A stretch of DNA of 56,291 nucleotides from a bacterium (GTDB taxonomy: Bacteria; DRYD01). Both the position numbers and the translations under genes were made by a program. The notes under the pieces were generated by a model. It was not told the origin of the DNA. It searched no databases and worked only from the letters and a program-made list of their open reading frames with translations. The stretch is from NCBI GenBank assembly GCA_030549815.1, contig JAUQQQ010000005.1, positions 74,039 through 130,329 on the forward strand, read 5' to 3'. Each line of letters begins with the position of its first letter. Within the stretch, counting starts at the first letter, position 1. Below, in pieces: positions 34,617 through 42,840 of this stretch.

Positions 34617-37025
34617 TTAGTATAGTTTAGTTTGAACTTTTTTAATACCGGTTAATTTCTCGAAATTATCTAAAACCTGTTGAGCAATACTAATAACTTC
34701 TCCTTTAACTCCCGCTATTTTAGCAACAAATAAGCCATAGCTTTTTTCTGCAGCTCCTTTAATAACTTTATACGTAAATTCAACATTATCATCATTCTCA
34801 ATAACCTGAACATGATAATTTGAAATACAATCTATAATTTTCTCAAGATTAGAAAGTTGGTGGAAATGAGTGGCAAGTATGGATCTACATTTTGTTTTGG
34901 TTGCTAAATATTGACATATAGCCCAAGCTATAGCCATACCATCATAAGTACTCGTTCCTCTGCCAACCTCATCCATAATAACCAAACTTTTTTCTGTAGA
35001 ATTATCAAGTATGTAAGCAGTTTCTAACATTTCAACCATAAAAGTACTTCTATTCTTTATTATCTCATCACTCGATCCTATTCTTGTGAAGATACCATCT
35101 ACAATGCCGATCGTAGCCTCAGAGCAAGGGATAAAACTACCAACATGAGAGAGTAAAACATTCAGAGCGACCGTTTTTAAAAACGTTGATTTTCCACCCA
35201 TATTTGGACCTGTTAGAATGATGAAAAATTTATCTTGATTCATAAAAATATCATTGGGGACAAATTTATCAAAAAATTTCTCATAAATGGGATGCCTTGC
35301 TTCCTTTAAAATTAACTCCTTTTTGTCAGTCATCTCAGGCCGATTATAATTATTAATAACAGCACAATAAGATAAAGAAAGAAAAATATCTATCATAGAA
35401 ATACTCTCTACCAAATCCATTATAAAAAGGCGATACTGGTTAACTAAACTAATAATGTTTCTAATGATTTCTTCCTGTAGATCTTGGACGTTACTTACAG
35501 CTTCAGCTAATTTAGATTCAAATTCCTTTAATTCGGGCGTTATAAACCTTTCAGCATTAACCAAAGTTTGCTTTCTTTCAAAATACGAAGGAACTAAATT
35601 TAAATTAGCTTTGCTTACTTCTACATAATAACCAAATACCTGGTTAAAAGATACTTTCAGAGATTTAATTCCTGTTTTTTCTCTTAATTCCCTTTCATAA
35701 TCTTTAAGCCATTGGACGTTGTTTTTTAACAAGAAAATATACTCATCCATCTTTTTATCAAATCCTATCTTTATAATCAGTTCAACATGCTCATACTCAT
35801 TTATATCATCATCAATAGAATTAATAATATATCCTTCTAAATGAGATATTTTTTCCTTTATATCCCTGATATTACCAACTATTTTTGCTAGTAACTTTGG
35901 AAAATCTTCAATTTTATTCAATTCATTGAAAAAGCTATTAAATGTAATAAAAAACTTTTTCAAAGTTAGAAGATCCTTGAGAGAATATTTATATAAGGAA
36001 AACCTTGAAAGAATTCGTTGTATATCGGGTATATGTTTTATTTTCTCTCTTAAAGAAATAATGTATTCAGTGTTTTGGACAAAAAAGGAAACAGCATCCA
36101 ACCTTTCATTGATTTCTTCAAGATTTTTAAGTGGTTGAGTTATAAAAATCCTAAATTTTCTTGCCCCAAAAGATGTGGATGTATAATCTATAGTATCAAC
36201 CAAAGAATTAGAAACACCGATTATTTCCAAATTCCTTAAAGTGGATGAATCTAACAACATAACAGAAGAAGAAAAATTTCTAAACCTAAACTTCATTGAA
36301 CTATTCGAATTCAATAACAAGTTCTTTTCGAGATAATTAATTAATAAAGAAAAAACATTAATAAAATCTCCTCTTTCCAAAAGGAAAAAAGAATTATCAT
36401 CAATTAGATAATTTTTAAGTTCATCAATAGGATATTTTTTATCCTCTAAAACAACGTATTTAAAATCAGAAAATAAATTCATTAAATTTTTTTCTACTCT
36501 TGAAGAAAATACTATCTCAGATGGTTTAAAATAGTTAATAACATTAAAAACATCTTTACGATTAGCTAAAGATACGTATCCATCCAACACGCTAATATCG
36601 ACAGCCAAAACTTGGAACATCGAATTTTTAAAATCTACGATAACCAAGAAGTTAAATGTTTTTTCATTTAAGAATCCGTAATTAGTAATAGTTCCGGGAG
36701 TTATTATTTCTACGATATCTCTTTTAACAAGATTTCCTTGTGCTTTAGAAGCATCTTCTAACTGCTCAGCAATAGCAACTTTATAACCTGCATTCAATAA
36801 ATTTTTTATATAATTATCGACAGAGTGGAAAGGTACACCCGCCATAGGAATAGTCTTACCATCAGGCAACGTCCTCTTAGTCAATACAACAGAATTTATT
36901 TCAGAAAATATCCTTGCATCTTCAAAATAAGTTTCATAAAAATCACCAACTCTAAAAAGTAGTATTGCATCTTTTGATTTTTCTTTAAGTTGAAGATATT
37001 GTTTAAAGAGAGGAGTTATGTTCAT
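34617..37025 (-). CDS. mutS: DNA mismatch repair protein MutS
   Basis: Mismatch-recognising ATPase, 802 residues. The N-terminus has the mismatch-wedge motif in RVGDFYETYFEDA (Phe-x-Glu). The lever and clamp domains follow. The ATPase has Walker A LTGPNMGGKSTFLKTVAL near 606, then STFMVEMLETAYIL, and Walker B LVIMDEVGRGTSTYDGMAIAW with TKCRSILATHFHQL. The C-terminal dimerisation helices are present, so it is the MutS1 type, not MutS2. It overlaps the M23 peptidase gene by four bases. mutL is not in the window. Confidence 0.97.
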   Translation of the reverse strand: MNITPLFKQYLQLKEKSKDAILLFRVGDFYETYFEDARIFSEINSVVLTKRTLPDGKTIPMAGVPFHSVDNYIKNLLNAGYKVAIAEQLEDASKAQGNLVKRDIVEIITPGTITNYGFLNEKTFNFLVIVDFKNSMFQVLAVDISVLDGYVSLANRKDVFNVINYFKPSEIVFSSRVEKNLMNLFSDFKYVVLEDKKYPIDELKNYLIDDNSFFLLERGDFINVFSLLINYLEKNLLLNSNSSMKFRFRNFSSSVMLLDSSTLRNLEIIGVSNSLVDTIDYTSTSFGARKFRIFITQPLKNLEEINERLDAVSFFVQNTEYIISLREKIKHIPDIQRILSRFSLYKYSLKDLLTLKKFFITFNSFFNELNKIEDFPKLLAKIVGNIRDIKEKISHLEGYIINSIDDDINEYEHVELIIKIGFDKKMDEYIFLLKNNVQWLKDYERELREKTGIKSLKVSFNQVFGYYVEVSKANLNLVPSYFERKQTLVNAERFITPELKEFESKLAEAVSNVQDLQEEIIRNIISLVNQYRLFIMDLVESISMIDIFLSLSYCAVINNYNRPEMTDKKELILKEARHPIYEKFFDKFVPNDIFMNQDKFFIILTGPNMGGKSTFLKTVALNVLLSHVGSFIPCSEATIGIVDGIFTRIGSSDEIIKNRSTFMVEMLETAYILDNSTEKSLVIMDEVGRGTSTYDGMAIAWAICQYLATKTKCRSILATHFHQLSNLEKIIDCISNYHVQVIENDDNVEFTYKVIKGAAEKSYGLFVAKIAGVKGEVISIAQQVLDNFEKLTGIKKVQTKLY

Positions 37026-38143
37026 AGGTAATTGAGAGGATTAACAGGTCTACCGTTTATCTGGACTTCAAAATGGAGGTGTGGCCCTGTTGAGTTTCCA
37101 GTAGATCCTACGCGAGCAATAATTTGCCCCTTATAAACAGTTTGCCCCTTGTAAACATTCAGAACAGAGCAGTGAGCATAAAGTGTTGATATTCCACTAC
37201 CATGGTCTATAATTACAGTATTACCATATCCATAATACCATCCCGCATAAATAACAACTCCATCAGCTGCAGCATAAACAGGAGCACCATAAGAAGCACC
37301 AATATCAACACCAGAGTGAAATCTTGTGGTCCCAAAAATAGGATGAACACGATAACCAAAATATGACGTTAAAACATAGGAGTTTGTAGGCCATAGAAAC
37401 TTCCCACCCCTATAAATTTTATTCCTATTTATATTACTAACAATATACCTTTGTAATTCTTCGTATTTTTCTTTTTGTATACTTTCATAATATTCTATAT
37501 CTTGTTTTGTTTTATCTATCTCTTCTTGGTACTTTCTTAATAATTCCTGTCTTCTCTCCAAAATGGAATTATAATATTTTTTTTCTTCTTTTAACTTTTT
37601 CTCAATATCCTGTAATTTTCCACTAACCTCCAAGAGTTTCCTATTTTTTTCTATTAATTCTTTATTTTTCTCATTTAATTCATTAATCAACATAATATCC
37701 TGCTTTATTGATTCTCTTAAAAAATAAGAACAATCAATAAAAACATCCGGATTTTTAGCATTAAATAAAACAACAAATAAATCAACATTATACTTTAAGA
37801 AGGAAATAACTTTATTTTCAAGTAAAGTATTTAAACTAAAAATTTTTAACTTAATTGTCTCAACCTGATTTGACAAATTTTCTAATTCTTTTTGCAATTT
37901 TTGTTTTTCCTTCTTAGTAACAAGAATTTTATACTCTATTTCAGTTATTTCTTGCCAAGTTTGATTTAGTTGTCTTTCTATTTCTTTTTTGGTTAAATTC
38001 TGGTAATAAAGTTTTGTCTTTTTCTCTTTTATTCTTTGTTTTATATAAAATATTTGCTGTTTCAATTCATCAACTTTAGAAGAAAATGAAAAATTAAGAA
38101 CAAGGAAAAAAAACAATAAAAAAACAAAAAAAATTCTAACCAT
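37022..38143 (-). CDS. EnvC-like M23 metallopeptidase (murein hydrolase or activator)
   Basis: A 373-residue exported protein: signal peptide MVRIFFVFLLFFFLVLNFSF, a long coiled coil (about 25-240), then an M23/LytM domain. The zinc ligands are present: RFHSGVDIG (His and Asp) and GPHLHFEVQ (HxH), so it may be catalytically active, unlike E. coli EnvC. The open frame begins at 38152, but the ATG at 38143 has GAGG nine bases upstream and gives a normal signal peptide. It overlaps ftsX, which in many bacteria recruits exactly this kind of coiled-coil hydrolase regulator. Confidence 0.88.
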   Translation of the reverse strand: MVRIFFVFLLFFFLVLNFSFSSKVDELKQQIFYIKQRIKEKKTKLYYQNLTKKEIERQLNQTWQEITEIEYKILVTKKEKQKLQKELENLSNQVETIKLKIFSLNTLLENKVISFLKYNVDLFVVLFNAKNPDVFIDCSYFLRESIKQDIMLINELNEKNKELIEKNRKLLEVSGKLQDIEKKLKEEKKYYNSILERRQELLRKYQEEIDKTKQDIEYYESIQKEKYEELQRYIVSNINRNKIYRGGKFLWPTNSYVLTSYFGYRVHPIFGTTRFHSGVDIGASYGAPVYAAADGVVIYAGWYYGYGNTVIIDHGSGISTLYAHCSVLNVYKGQTVYKGQIIARVGSTGNSTGPHLHFEVQINGRPVNPLNYL

Positions 38144-38144
38144 A

Positions 38145-39029
38145 TTACTCATCCTCTGCTAATTTTTTCAGATATTTTTCAATAGTGCTATAGACAAAAA
38201 GAAAAGAAATAATAATAGATGTAAAAATCAGCATATTTCTAACAAATATCAGATAATCAATTGGTAATAAATTAAAGAAAACAAAATTATTAAACCTCTC
38301 CATAAGGTACCCATATCCAATTCTTATAAAGTAATGAGATATAAAAGAAGATAAAATAAGGACGATAAATATTTCTGCAAAAAGCGGAGCTTTGATAAAC
38401 CATCCAGAAGCTCCCACCAAATTCATTATCTTTATCTCATTCTTTCTTGATAATATCGACATTTTAACAGTGTTGTTAATTATAAGAATAACACCCAATG
38501 CTAAAATCACGATAACCACAAACAATATTTTCTTTATTAAATCAAAAACAGAGCTAATTTTTTCGGCATATTCCTGCCAATAGACAACATCTCTAACTAT
38601 CTTTTCTTTCTTTATTTCTTCAGAGACAGTCTTAACAAACTCCGGTTTTTTTACCTTCACATAAACCACACTATTTATAGGTAAATCAGAATAGGTTATA
38701 TTTAATTCATCTTTTATTCTTTTTTTCATCTCCTCTTTAGAAATCAAAGTAGCACTGAGAATGTCTTCATTTTTATCTAAATTATACATAAAATCTGCTA
38801 TTTGTTTTGGTTGGACATCAGATTTTAAATACACATGAATTGTTATCTGAGATAATATTTTATTTTTAAAATTTTCCATATTGTAATAAACAAGCAATAT
38901 TAGTTGCAACACAAAAAAAGAGAAAGAGATTACGGTAATAGCAGCAAAAAACATTCCCCAGTTTTTACTAATATTACCGTAAACTTCTTTTACAAATGAG
39001 ACAAATACGGTTTCAAGGTATTTGAGCAT
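38145..39029 (-). CDS. ftsX: Cell-division protein FtsX
   Basis: Permease-like partner of the FtsE ATPase, 294 residues. One N-terminal helix, then an extracytoplasmic domain (TIHVYLKSDVQPKQIADFMY ... VKKPEFVKTVSEEI), then three helices with the FtsX motif IKIMNLVGASGWFIKAPLFAE. It transmits ATP hydrolysis across the membrane to murein hydrolases such as the EnvC-like protein encoded next. ftsE is not adjacent. The ATG directly abuts the rpsL stop codon, so it may depend on translation of rpsL. Confidence 0.92.
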   Translation of the reverse strand: MLKYLETVFVSFVKEVYGNISKNWGMFFAAITVISFSFFVLQLILLVYYNMENFKNKILSQITIHVYLKSDVQPKQIADFMYNLDKNEDILSATLISKEEMKKRIKDELNITYSDLPINSVVYVKVKKPEFVKTVSEEIKKEKIVRDVVYWQEYAEKISSVFDLIKKILFVVIVILALGVILIINNTVKMSILSRKNEIKIMNLVGASGWFIKAPLFAEIFIVLILSSFISHYFIRIGYGYLMERFNNFVFFNLLPIDYLIFVRNMLIFTSIIISFLFVYSTIEKYLKKLAEDE

Positions 39030-39455
39030 CTATTTTTTCTTATTAGGATTCCTTGCACCGTATTTAGACCTGCTTTGTCTTCTTTTTTCTACTCCTGCTG
39101 CATCCAATTTTCCTCTTACAACCTTATATCTTATACCTGGTAAATCCTTGACCCTTCCTCCTCTTATTAGGACAACAGAGTGTTCCTGCAAATTATGTCC
39201 TTCACCAGGAATGTAAGCGGTAACCTCCATGCCGTTACTCAATCTAACCTTTGTAACTTTTCTAAGAGCTGAGTTCGGTTTCTTAGGGGTTATCGTTTTA
39301 ACCTGGATACAAACTCCCCTTTTTTGAGGAGATCCTTTAGGGTCCCAGTATACTCTTCCTTCCAAAGAGTTATAATAATAATGTAAAGCTGGCACCTTAG
39401 ATTTCTTTTTAACTACGCTTCTTCCTTTTCTTATCAATTGATTTATTGTAGGCAC
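39030..39455 (-). CDS. rpsL: Ribosomal protein S12 with an internal insertion
   Basis: Small-subunit protein at the decoding centre, 141 residues. Conserved parts are [67 protein letters not shown] and the basic C-terminus. Between KVPAL and PQKRGVC there is about 17 extra residues ([18 protein letters not shown]) compared with typical S12. The start is GTG, with AGGAGG located in the last codons of pyrH. It is not next to rpsG, fusA or tuf as in a str operon; it sits between pyrH and ftsX. Confidence 0.96.
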   Translation of the reverse strand: MPTINQLIRKGRSVVKKKSKVPALHYYYNSLEGRVYWDPKGSPQKRGVCIQVKTITPKKPNSALRKVTKVRLSNGMEVTAYIPGEGHNLQEHSVVLIRGGRVKDLPGIRYKVVRGKLDAAGVEKRRQSRSKYGARNPNKKK

Positions 39456-39460
39456 TTAGC

Positions 39461-40168
39461 TCAACCTCCTTTTGATATTATTGTTCCTACTTCTTCTCCC
39501 GATATTATTCTCGTTATATTACCATAGTCCTTAATACTAAAAACTATGATTGGTATATTATGTTCCATTGATAAAGAAATAGCAGTTCCATCCATAAATC
39601 CCAAATTTTTATCCAAAACCTCTTTGTAATCAAGTTTAGAATATTTAGATGCTTTAGGGTCAATCAAAGGATCACTACTATAAACGCCATCTACCTTGGT
39701 AGCTTTCAATATTATCTGGCATTCCAACTCTATTGCTTTTAAAACAGCAGCAGTATCAGTTGAGAAAAATGGATTACCCGTGCCCCCAGCAATTATAACA
39801 ACCCTTCCTTTCTCGAGATGCCTCAAAGCTCTTCTTCTTATAAAAGGCTCAGCAACAGACCTTATTTCCAAAGCAGTCATAACTCTAGTTTGAACACCTA
39901 TATTTTCAAGAACTTCTTGAAAAGCGAGAGCATTGATAACAGTAGCTAACATTCCCATGTAATCAGCGGTTGCCCTATTTATACCTGCCAATTCTCTGCC
40001 CCTAACAAAATTGCCACCACCAACAACAATAGTAAATTGAACACCCTGTAAATAAACACTCTTAATTTCTTGAGCATATTTATTAAGTATATCAAAATCC
40101 AATCCTCTTCTTTTTTCTCCACCGAACATTTCACCACTTAGTTTAAGTAAAACCCTCGTATATTTCAT
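39461..40168 (-). CDS. pyrH: Uridylate kinase
   Basis: Hexameric UMP kinase of the amino-acid-kinase fold making UDP for pyrimidine nucleotide synthesis, 235 residues. Motifs are VLLKLSGEMFGG, VVGGGNFVRGRELAGINRATADYMGMLAT, IIAGGTGNPFFSTDTAAVLKA and ATKVDGVYSSDP. The ATG has AGGAAAA upstream, formed from the tsf stop region. The tsf-pyrH order is common in bacteria. Its C-terminal codons encode the rpsL Shine-Dalgarno. Confidence 0.97.
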   Translation of the reverse strand: MKYTRVLLKLSGEMFGGEKRRGLDFDILNKYAQEIKSVYLQGVQFTIVVGGGNFVRGRELAGINRATADYMGMLATVINALAFQEVLENIGVQTRVMTALEIRSVAEPFIRRRALRHLEKGRVVIIAGGTGNPFFSTDTAAVLKAIELECQIILKATKVDGVYSSDPLIDPKASKYSKLDYKEVLDKNLGFMDGTAISLSMEHNIPIIVFSIKDYGNITRIISGEEVGTIISKGG

Positions 40169-40172
40169 AAAA

Positions 40173-41042
40173 CTATTTTCCTATTTCAAATCTTGCAAAA
40201 TCTTTAACAACAATTTTTCCACCAATCTTAGATTCCATAAATTTGATATAATCTTTGAATTTTGGTAATTTCATTGAATCATCAAAAAATGGTTGTTCAA
40301 GTAGGACACTTTCTTCAAAAATCTTTAATACTTTCCCTTCTGCTATTTTTTGAGCTATATGTTCAGGTTTTCCTTCACTTTTAGCTTGTTCAAAAGCCAT
40401 CCTCTTCTGCTCTTCAATCTCCTCGTTTGGAATAGAAGACAAATCAAGATAAACAGGTTTCATAGAAGCTATTTGAAAAACCACCTTATTACCTAACTCT
40501 TTTTTAATTTCTTCATCTAATTCTTTTTCACTATCAATTAAAACCAAAACTCCAACTCTATTATTAAAATGCAGGTAATCAAAAATTATCTCAGATTCTT
40601 TTTGAGCTTTTAAAACTTTTACTCTACTTAATCTTATATTTTCACCAAAAACAGAAATATTCTCATTTATAAAAGTTCTTAGATCTTTGGAATCTTTGTA
40701 TTCTAAATTTAATGCTTCATCGATAGTAGAAAAATCTTTATCAAATAAAAATTCAGTAATATTCTTTGCTAATTCTACGAATTTTTCGTTCCTACCGACA
40801 AAATCTGTTTCACACCCAAGTTCGATCATTATTGCTTTTTTCCCATTATTTTTTATTGATATTACTCCTTCTTTAGTTAACCTATCTAATTTTTTTGCAG
40901 CCTTAGCTGCACCCTTTGCTAAAAGTATTTTTCTTGCTTTATCGATATCTCCCTGTGATTCGATAAGTGCATTTTTACAATCACTAATTCCTGCACCAGT
41001 CTCCTCTCTTAACTGCTTTATTAAATCCATGGACACTGACAT
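40173..41042 (-). CDS. tsf: Translation elongation factor Ts
   Basis: Nucleotide-exchange factor for EF-Tu, 289 residues. The N-terminal UBA-like domain has the signature LIKQLREETGAGISDCKNAL, followed by GDIDKARKILLAKGAAKAAK. The dimer core has IELGCETDFVGRNEKFVELA. rpsB (S2), the usual upstream neighbour, is absent; yebC lies upstream instead with a 16-base gap. AAAGGAGG provides a strong Shine-Dalgarno. Confidence 0.97.
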   Translation of the reverse strand: MSVSMDLIKQLREETGAGISDCKNALIESQGDIDKARKILLAKGAAKAAKKLDRLTKEGVISIKNNGKKAIMIELGCETDFVGRNEKFVELAKNITEFLFDKDFSTIDEALNLEYKDSKDLRTFINENISVFGENIRLSRVKVLKAQKESEIIFDYLHFNNRVGVLVLIDSEKELDEEIKKELGNKVVFQIASMKPVYLDLSSIPNEEIEEQKRMAFEQAKSEGKPEHIAQKIAEGKVLKIFEESVLLEQPFFDDSMKLPKFKDYIKFMESKIGGKIVVKDFARFEIGK

Positions 41043-41058
41043 AACAACTCCTCCTTTT

Positions 41059-41820
41059 TTACTTTAATAATTCTAGTGTTTTTTCAAGTATTTGTGGAGG
41101 GATAAAAAAGTTAAGGTGTGCTTTTTGAACATCATCATGGTCCTCCAAAGCTTCCGCAAACTTTAATATAGTTACAGCTTTATCAACATCATCTATAACC
41201 ACAGTATTCTCAGGAACAAAAGTTAGATCGCTGCTTACATAACTCATTTTCATTTCATCCAATTTATCTTTAACCTCTTCGTAATTCTCAGGACTAACTA
41301 TCAATTCAACCTCGTTATCACTAATTTTTATATCTTCGACATATTCTAAGAAATTTTCCAGGATTTTGTTTTCGATTTCTTTTACATCTCCATTAAATAA
41401 AAAAACTCCTTTCTTTTTAAATATCCAAGATACGCTTCCACTTTCCCCAAGATTACCATTATACTTTTGGAATAATCGTCGTATTTCAGAAGCTGTTCTA
41501 TTTCTATTATCAGTTATTATTTCAAGTAGGACAGCCACACCAAAAGGACCATAACCTTCGTAGATTATTTCGTGTAACTCTTCTCCTTCTAATTTCCCCT
41601 GTGCTTTAAGAAGTATTTTTTCAATGTTCTCAGATGGAAAACCTGCAGACTTAGCCTTTTTAATTGCAAACCTTAATTTAGCATTAGTTTCAGGGTCTGC
41701 TCCTCCTTGTTTAGCAGCAATCATTATTTCTCTACTTAATTTACTAAACAACTTCCCTCTAATTTTATCCATTCTTTCTTTCCTATGTTTGATATTATGC
41801 CATTTAGAATGTCCAGCCAT
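41059..41820 (-). CDS. yebC: YebC/PmpR-family translation and transcription regulator
   Basis: A 253-residue member of the YebC family, known as transcription regulators and, for some members, as factors relieving ribosome stalling on proline stretches. The N-terminus AGHSKWHNIKHRKERMDKIRG and the sequence GGADPETNAKLRFAIKKAKS are diagnostic. So are IYEGYGPFGVAVLLEIITDNRNRT and GSVSWIFKKKG. GGGGGG precedes the ATG. It heads a run of ten minus-strand genes with gaps of 16 bases or less or with overlaps, down to mrdA. Its position before tsf and rpsL fits a translation role. Confidence 0.95.
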   Translation of the reverse strand: MAGHSKWHNIKHRKERMDKIRGKLFSKLSREIMIAAKQGGADPETNAKLRFAIKKAKSAGFPSENIEKILLKAQGKLEGEELHEIIYEGYGPFGVAVLLEIITDNRNRTASEIRRLFQKYNGNLGESGSVSWIFKKKGVFLFNGDVKEIENKILENFLEYVEDIKISDNEVELIVSPENYEEVKDKLDEMKMSYVSSDLTFVPENTVVIDDVDKAVTILKFAEALEDHDDVQKAHLNFFIPPQILEKTLELLK

Positions 41821-41896
41821 ATTTACCCCCCTTACTTTTCATATTCTCCACAAAAATCCTTAAACCTCCCTTAGACAGGGAAAAACAAAAAAAATG

Positions 41897-41902
41897 TATA
41901 AA
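41897..41902 (+). promoter_or_regulatory. Possible -10 element giving a nearly leaderless pseudopilin mRNA
   Basis: TATAAA at 41897 is preceded by TAGACA about 19 bases upstream. A start about seven bases after the -10 box falls near 41909, leaving only four to five bases before the ATG at 41914. No Shine-Dalgarno is visible there. The prediction is therefore a leaderless or nearly leaderless mRNA. Confidence 0.35.
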
Positions 41903-41913
41903 ATTAAAATAGG

Positions 41914-42408
41914 ATGAAAAAAGGATTAACAATAGTAGAAGTTGCTATATCCTTTACAGTTGCTTTAACTTTACTCCTGTCTTTATACGCAATAGTTTAT
42001 TGGGGAACAAGAGTTAGTAACATTAATAAATACTACATCGATGCTAACAACATCCTAATATTTTTGGTCAATGAAATTCAAAATAGACCTTACCCTTACA
42101 TTGTATTTGACCCTTCAACAAATTCTTTTAAATACAAACAAGATGCTAAAGAAATTCTATTAGGTAAGCTAAAATTATACAACTACAAAATAAATGGAAA
42201 AGAAGATTTCGATATAGAATTACATGAAATAAGACAAGACCCAACAATTAATACACTTGTCATAATTGAAATATCTTTACTGTGGAAATATCAGAACAAA
42301 AATCAAAAGACAAATATAACTTGCATTACATCAACTTTTGAAATAAGAGATCTAATAAATTCGAGTGATCCGATAATACCCTTACCCCCAAATTCTGACA
42401 TAAACTAA
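41914..42408 (+). CDS. Type IV pilin-like (pseudopilin) protein
   Basis: A 164-residue protein with a class III prepilin signal: MKKG followed by LTIVEVAISFTVALTLLLSL. Cleavage is expected after Gly4, Glu sits at the +5 position, and a single hydrophobic helix follows. The rest is a small polar globular domain without Cys. It is probably a minor pilin or type II secretion pseudopilin. No pilB/C/D genes are nearby. It is monocistronic, divergent from yebC and convergent with the GGDEF gene. Confidence 0.8.
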   Translation: MKKGLTIVEVAISFTVALTLLLSLYAIVYWGTRVSNINKYYIDANNILIFLVNEIQNRPYPYIVFDPSTNSFKYKQDAKEILLGKLKLYNYKINGKEDFDIELHEIRQDPTINTLVIIEISLLWKYQNKNQKTNITCITSTFEIRDLINSSDPIIPLPPNSDIN

Positions 42409-42471
42409 AATTTTTCCTCCATACCATCAGGAAACAAACGCTTTGTTTTTGCTGTATTAAATACATCTTGC

Positions 42472-42600
42472 GTGACCTTTTCTACTCGTCAAAACGAGGA
42501 GCTTCCAAGCTGTAGCTCACAGAGAGGTCAGATCGCAGTGTAGCAGCTATCTTTTAGCGTGAATTCGGGCCAGTCCAGCCCTACCACCGTTTCTATCCCT
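42472..42600 (-). ncRNA. Omega-RNA-like right end of an IS200/IS605-type element (relic)
   Basis: Minus-strand sequence after a TnpB-like tail contains GTGAGCTACAGCTTGGAAGC and then a stem CTCGT/ACGAG (42485-42498) flanked by GAAGCTC and GAGTAG. The order GGAAGCTC-hairpin-GAGTAG is the familiar 3' end of tnpB-associated guide (omega) RNAs and IS605 right ends. Further pairing is visible between TGACC and GGTCA, and between TGCG and CGCA. No complete tnpA or tnpB lies beside it, so this is read as the remnant of a decayed insertion. The identity rests on remembered pattern, not on a search. Confidence 0.5.
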
Positions 42601-42636
42601 AAAACCGCTCTTGAAAACCAACCTTTATGTCATAAG
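42528..42636 (-). pseudogene. Fragment resembling the C-terminal tail of a TnpB protein
   Basis: A short open stretch on the minus strand ends AVLGIETVVGLDWPEFTLKD followed by SCYTAI and a stop at 42530. The PEFTxxD-type tail just before an omega-RNA-like end is what remains at the C-terminus of many IS605/IS607 TnpB proteins (commonly PEVTPVE). Upstream to 42840 all frames are broken. One frame reads LKRINNRRKGVINKIIAF, which might be another TnpB piece. RuvC and zinc-finger motifs are missing, so any gene is dead. This covers the 432-base gap between the pseudopilin and GGDEF genes. Confidence 0.4.
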
Positions 42637-42840
42637 CTAATACTATCTTAATGGAATACCACCATACTATATAGCTTCAAAAAGCGATAATCTTATTGAT
42701 GACGCCCTTTCTTCTGTTATTAATCCTCTTCAATCTTAATACCGTTATACTATCATCCCTTCTTCTCTCCCTGCTTCCTACCTCAAAATTTCCTACTTCA
42801 TTTATAGATAACTCGTATAGAGAATTAGTGCAACTACATC

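Noticed and set aside
42472-42600. Structured region considered as SRP RNA, RNase P RNA, or a SAM-I riboswitch (it contains GGACTGGCCCGA).
   Set aside because: The required conserved cores (SRP tetraloop helix, RNase P GAGGAAAGTCC, SAM-I GATGAAA and GGCAAC parts) are missing. The IS605 right-end reading explains more of the sequence.
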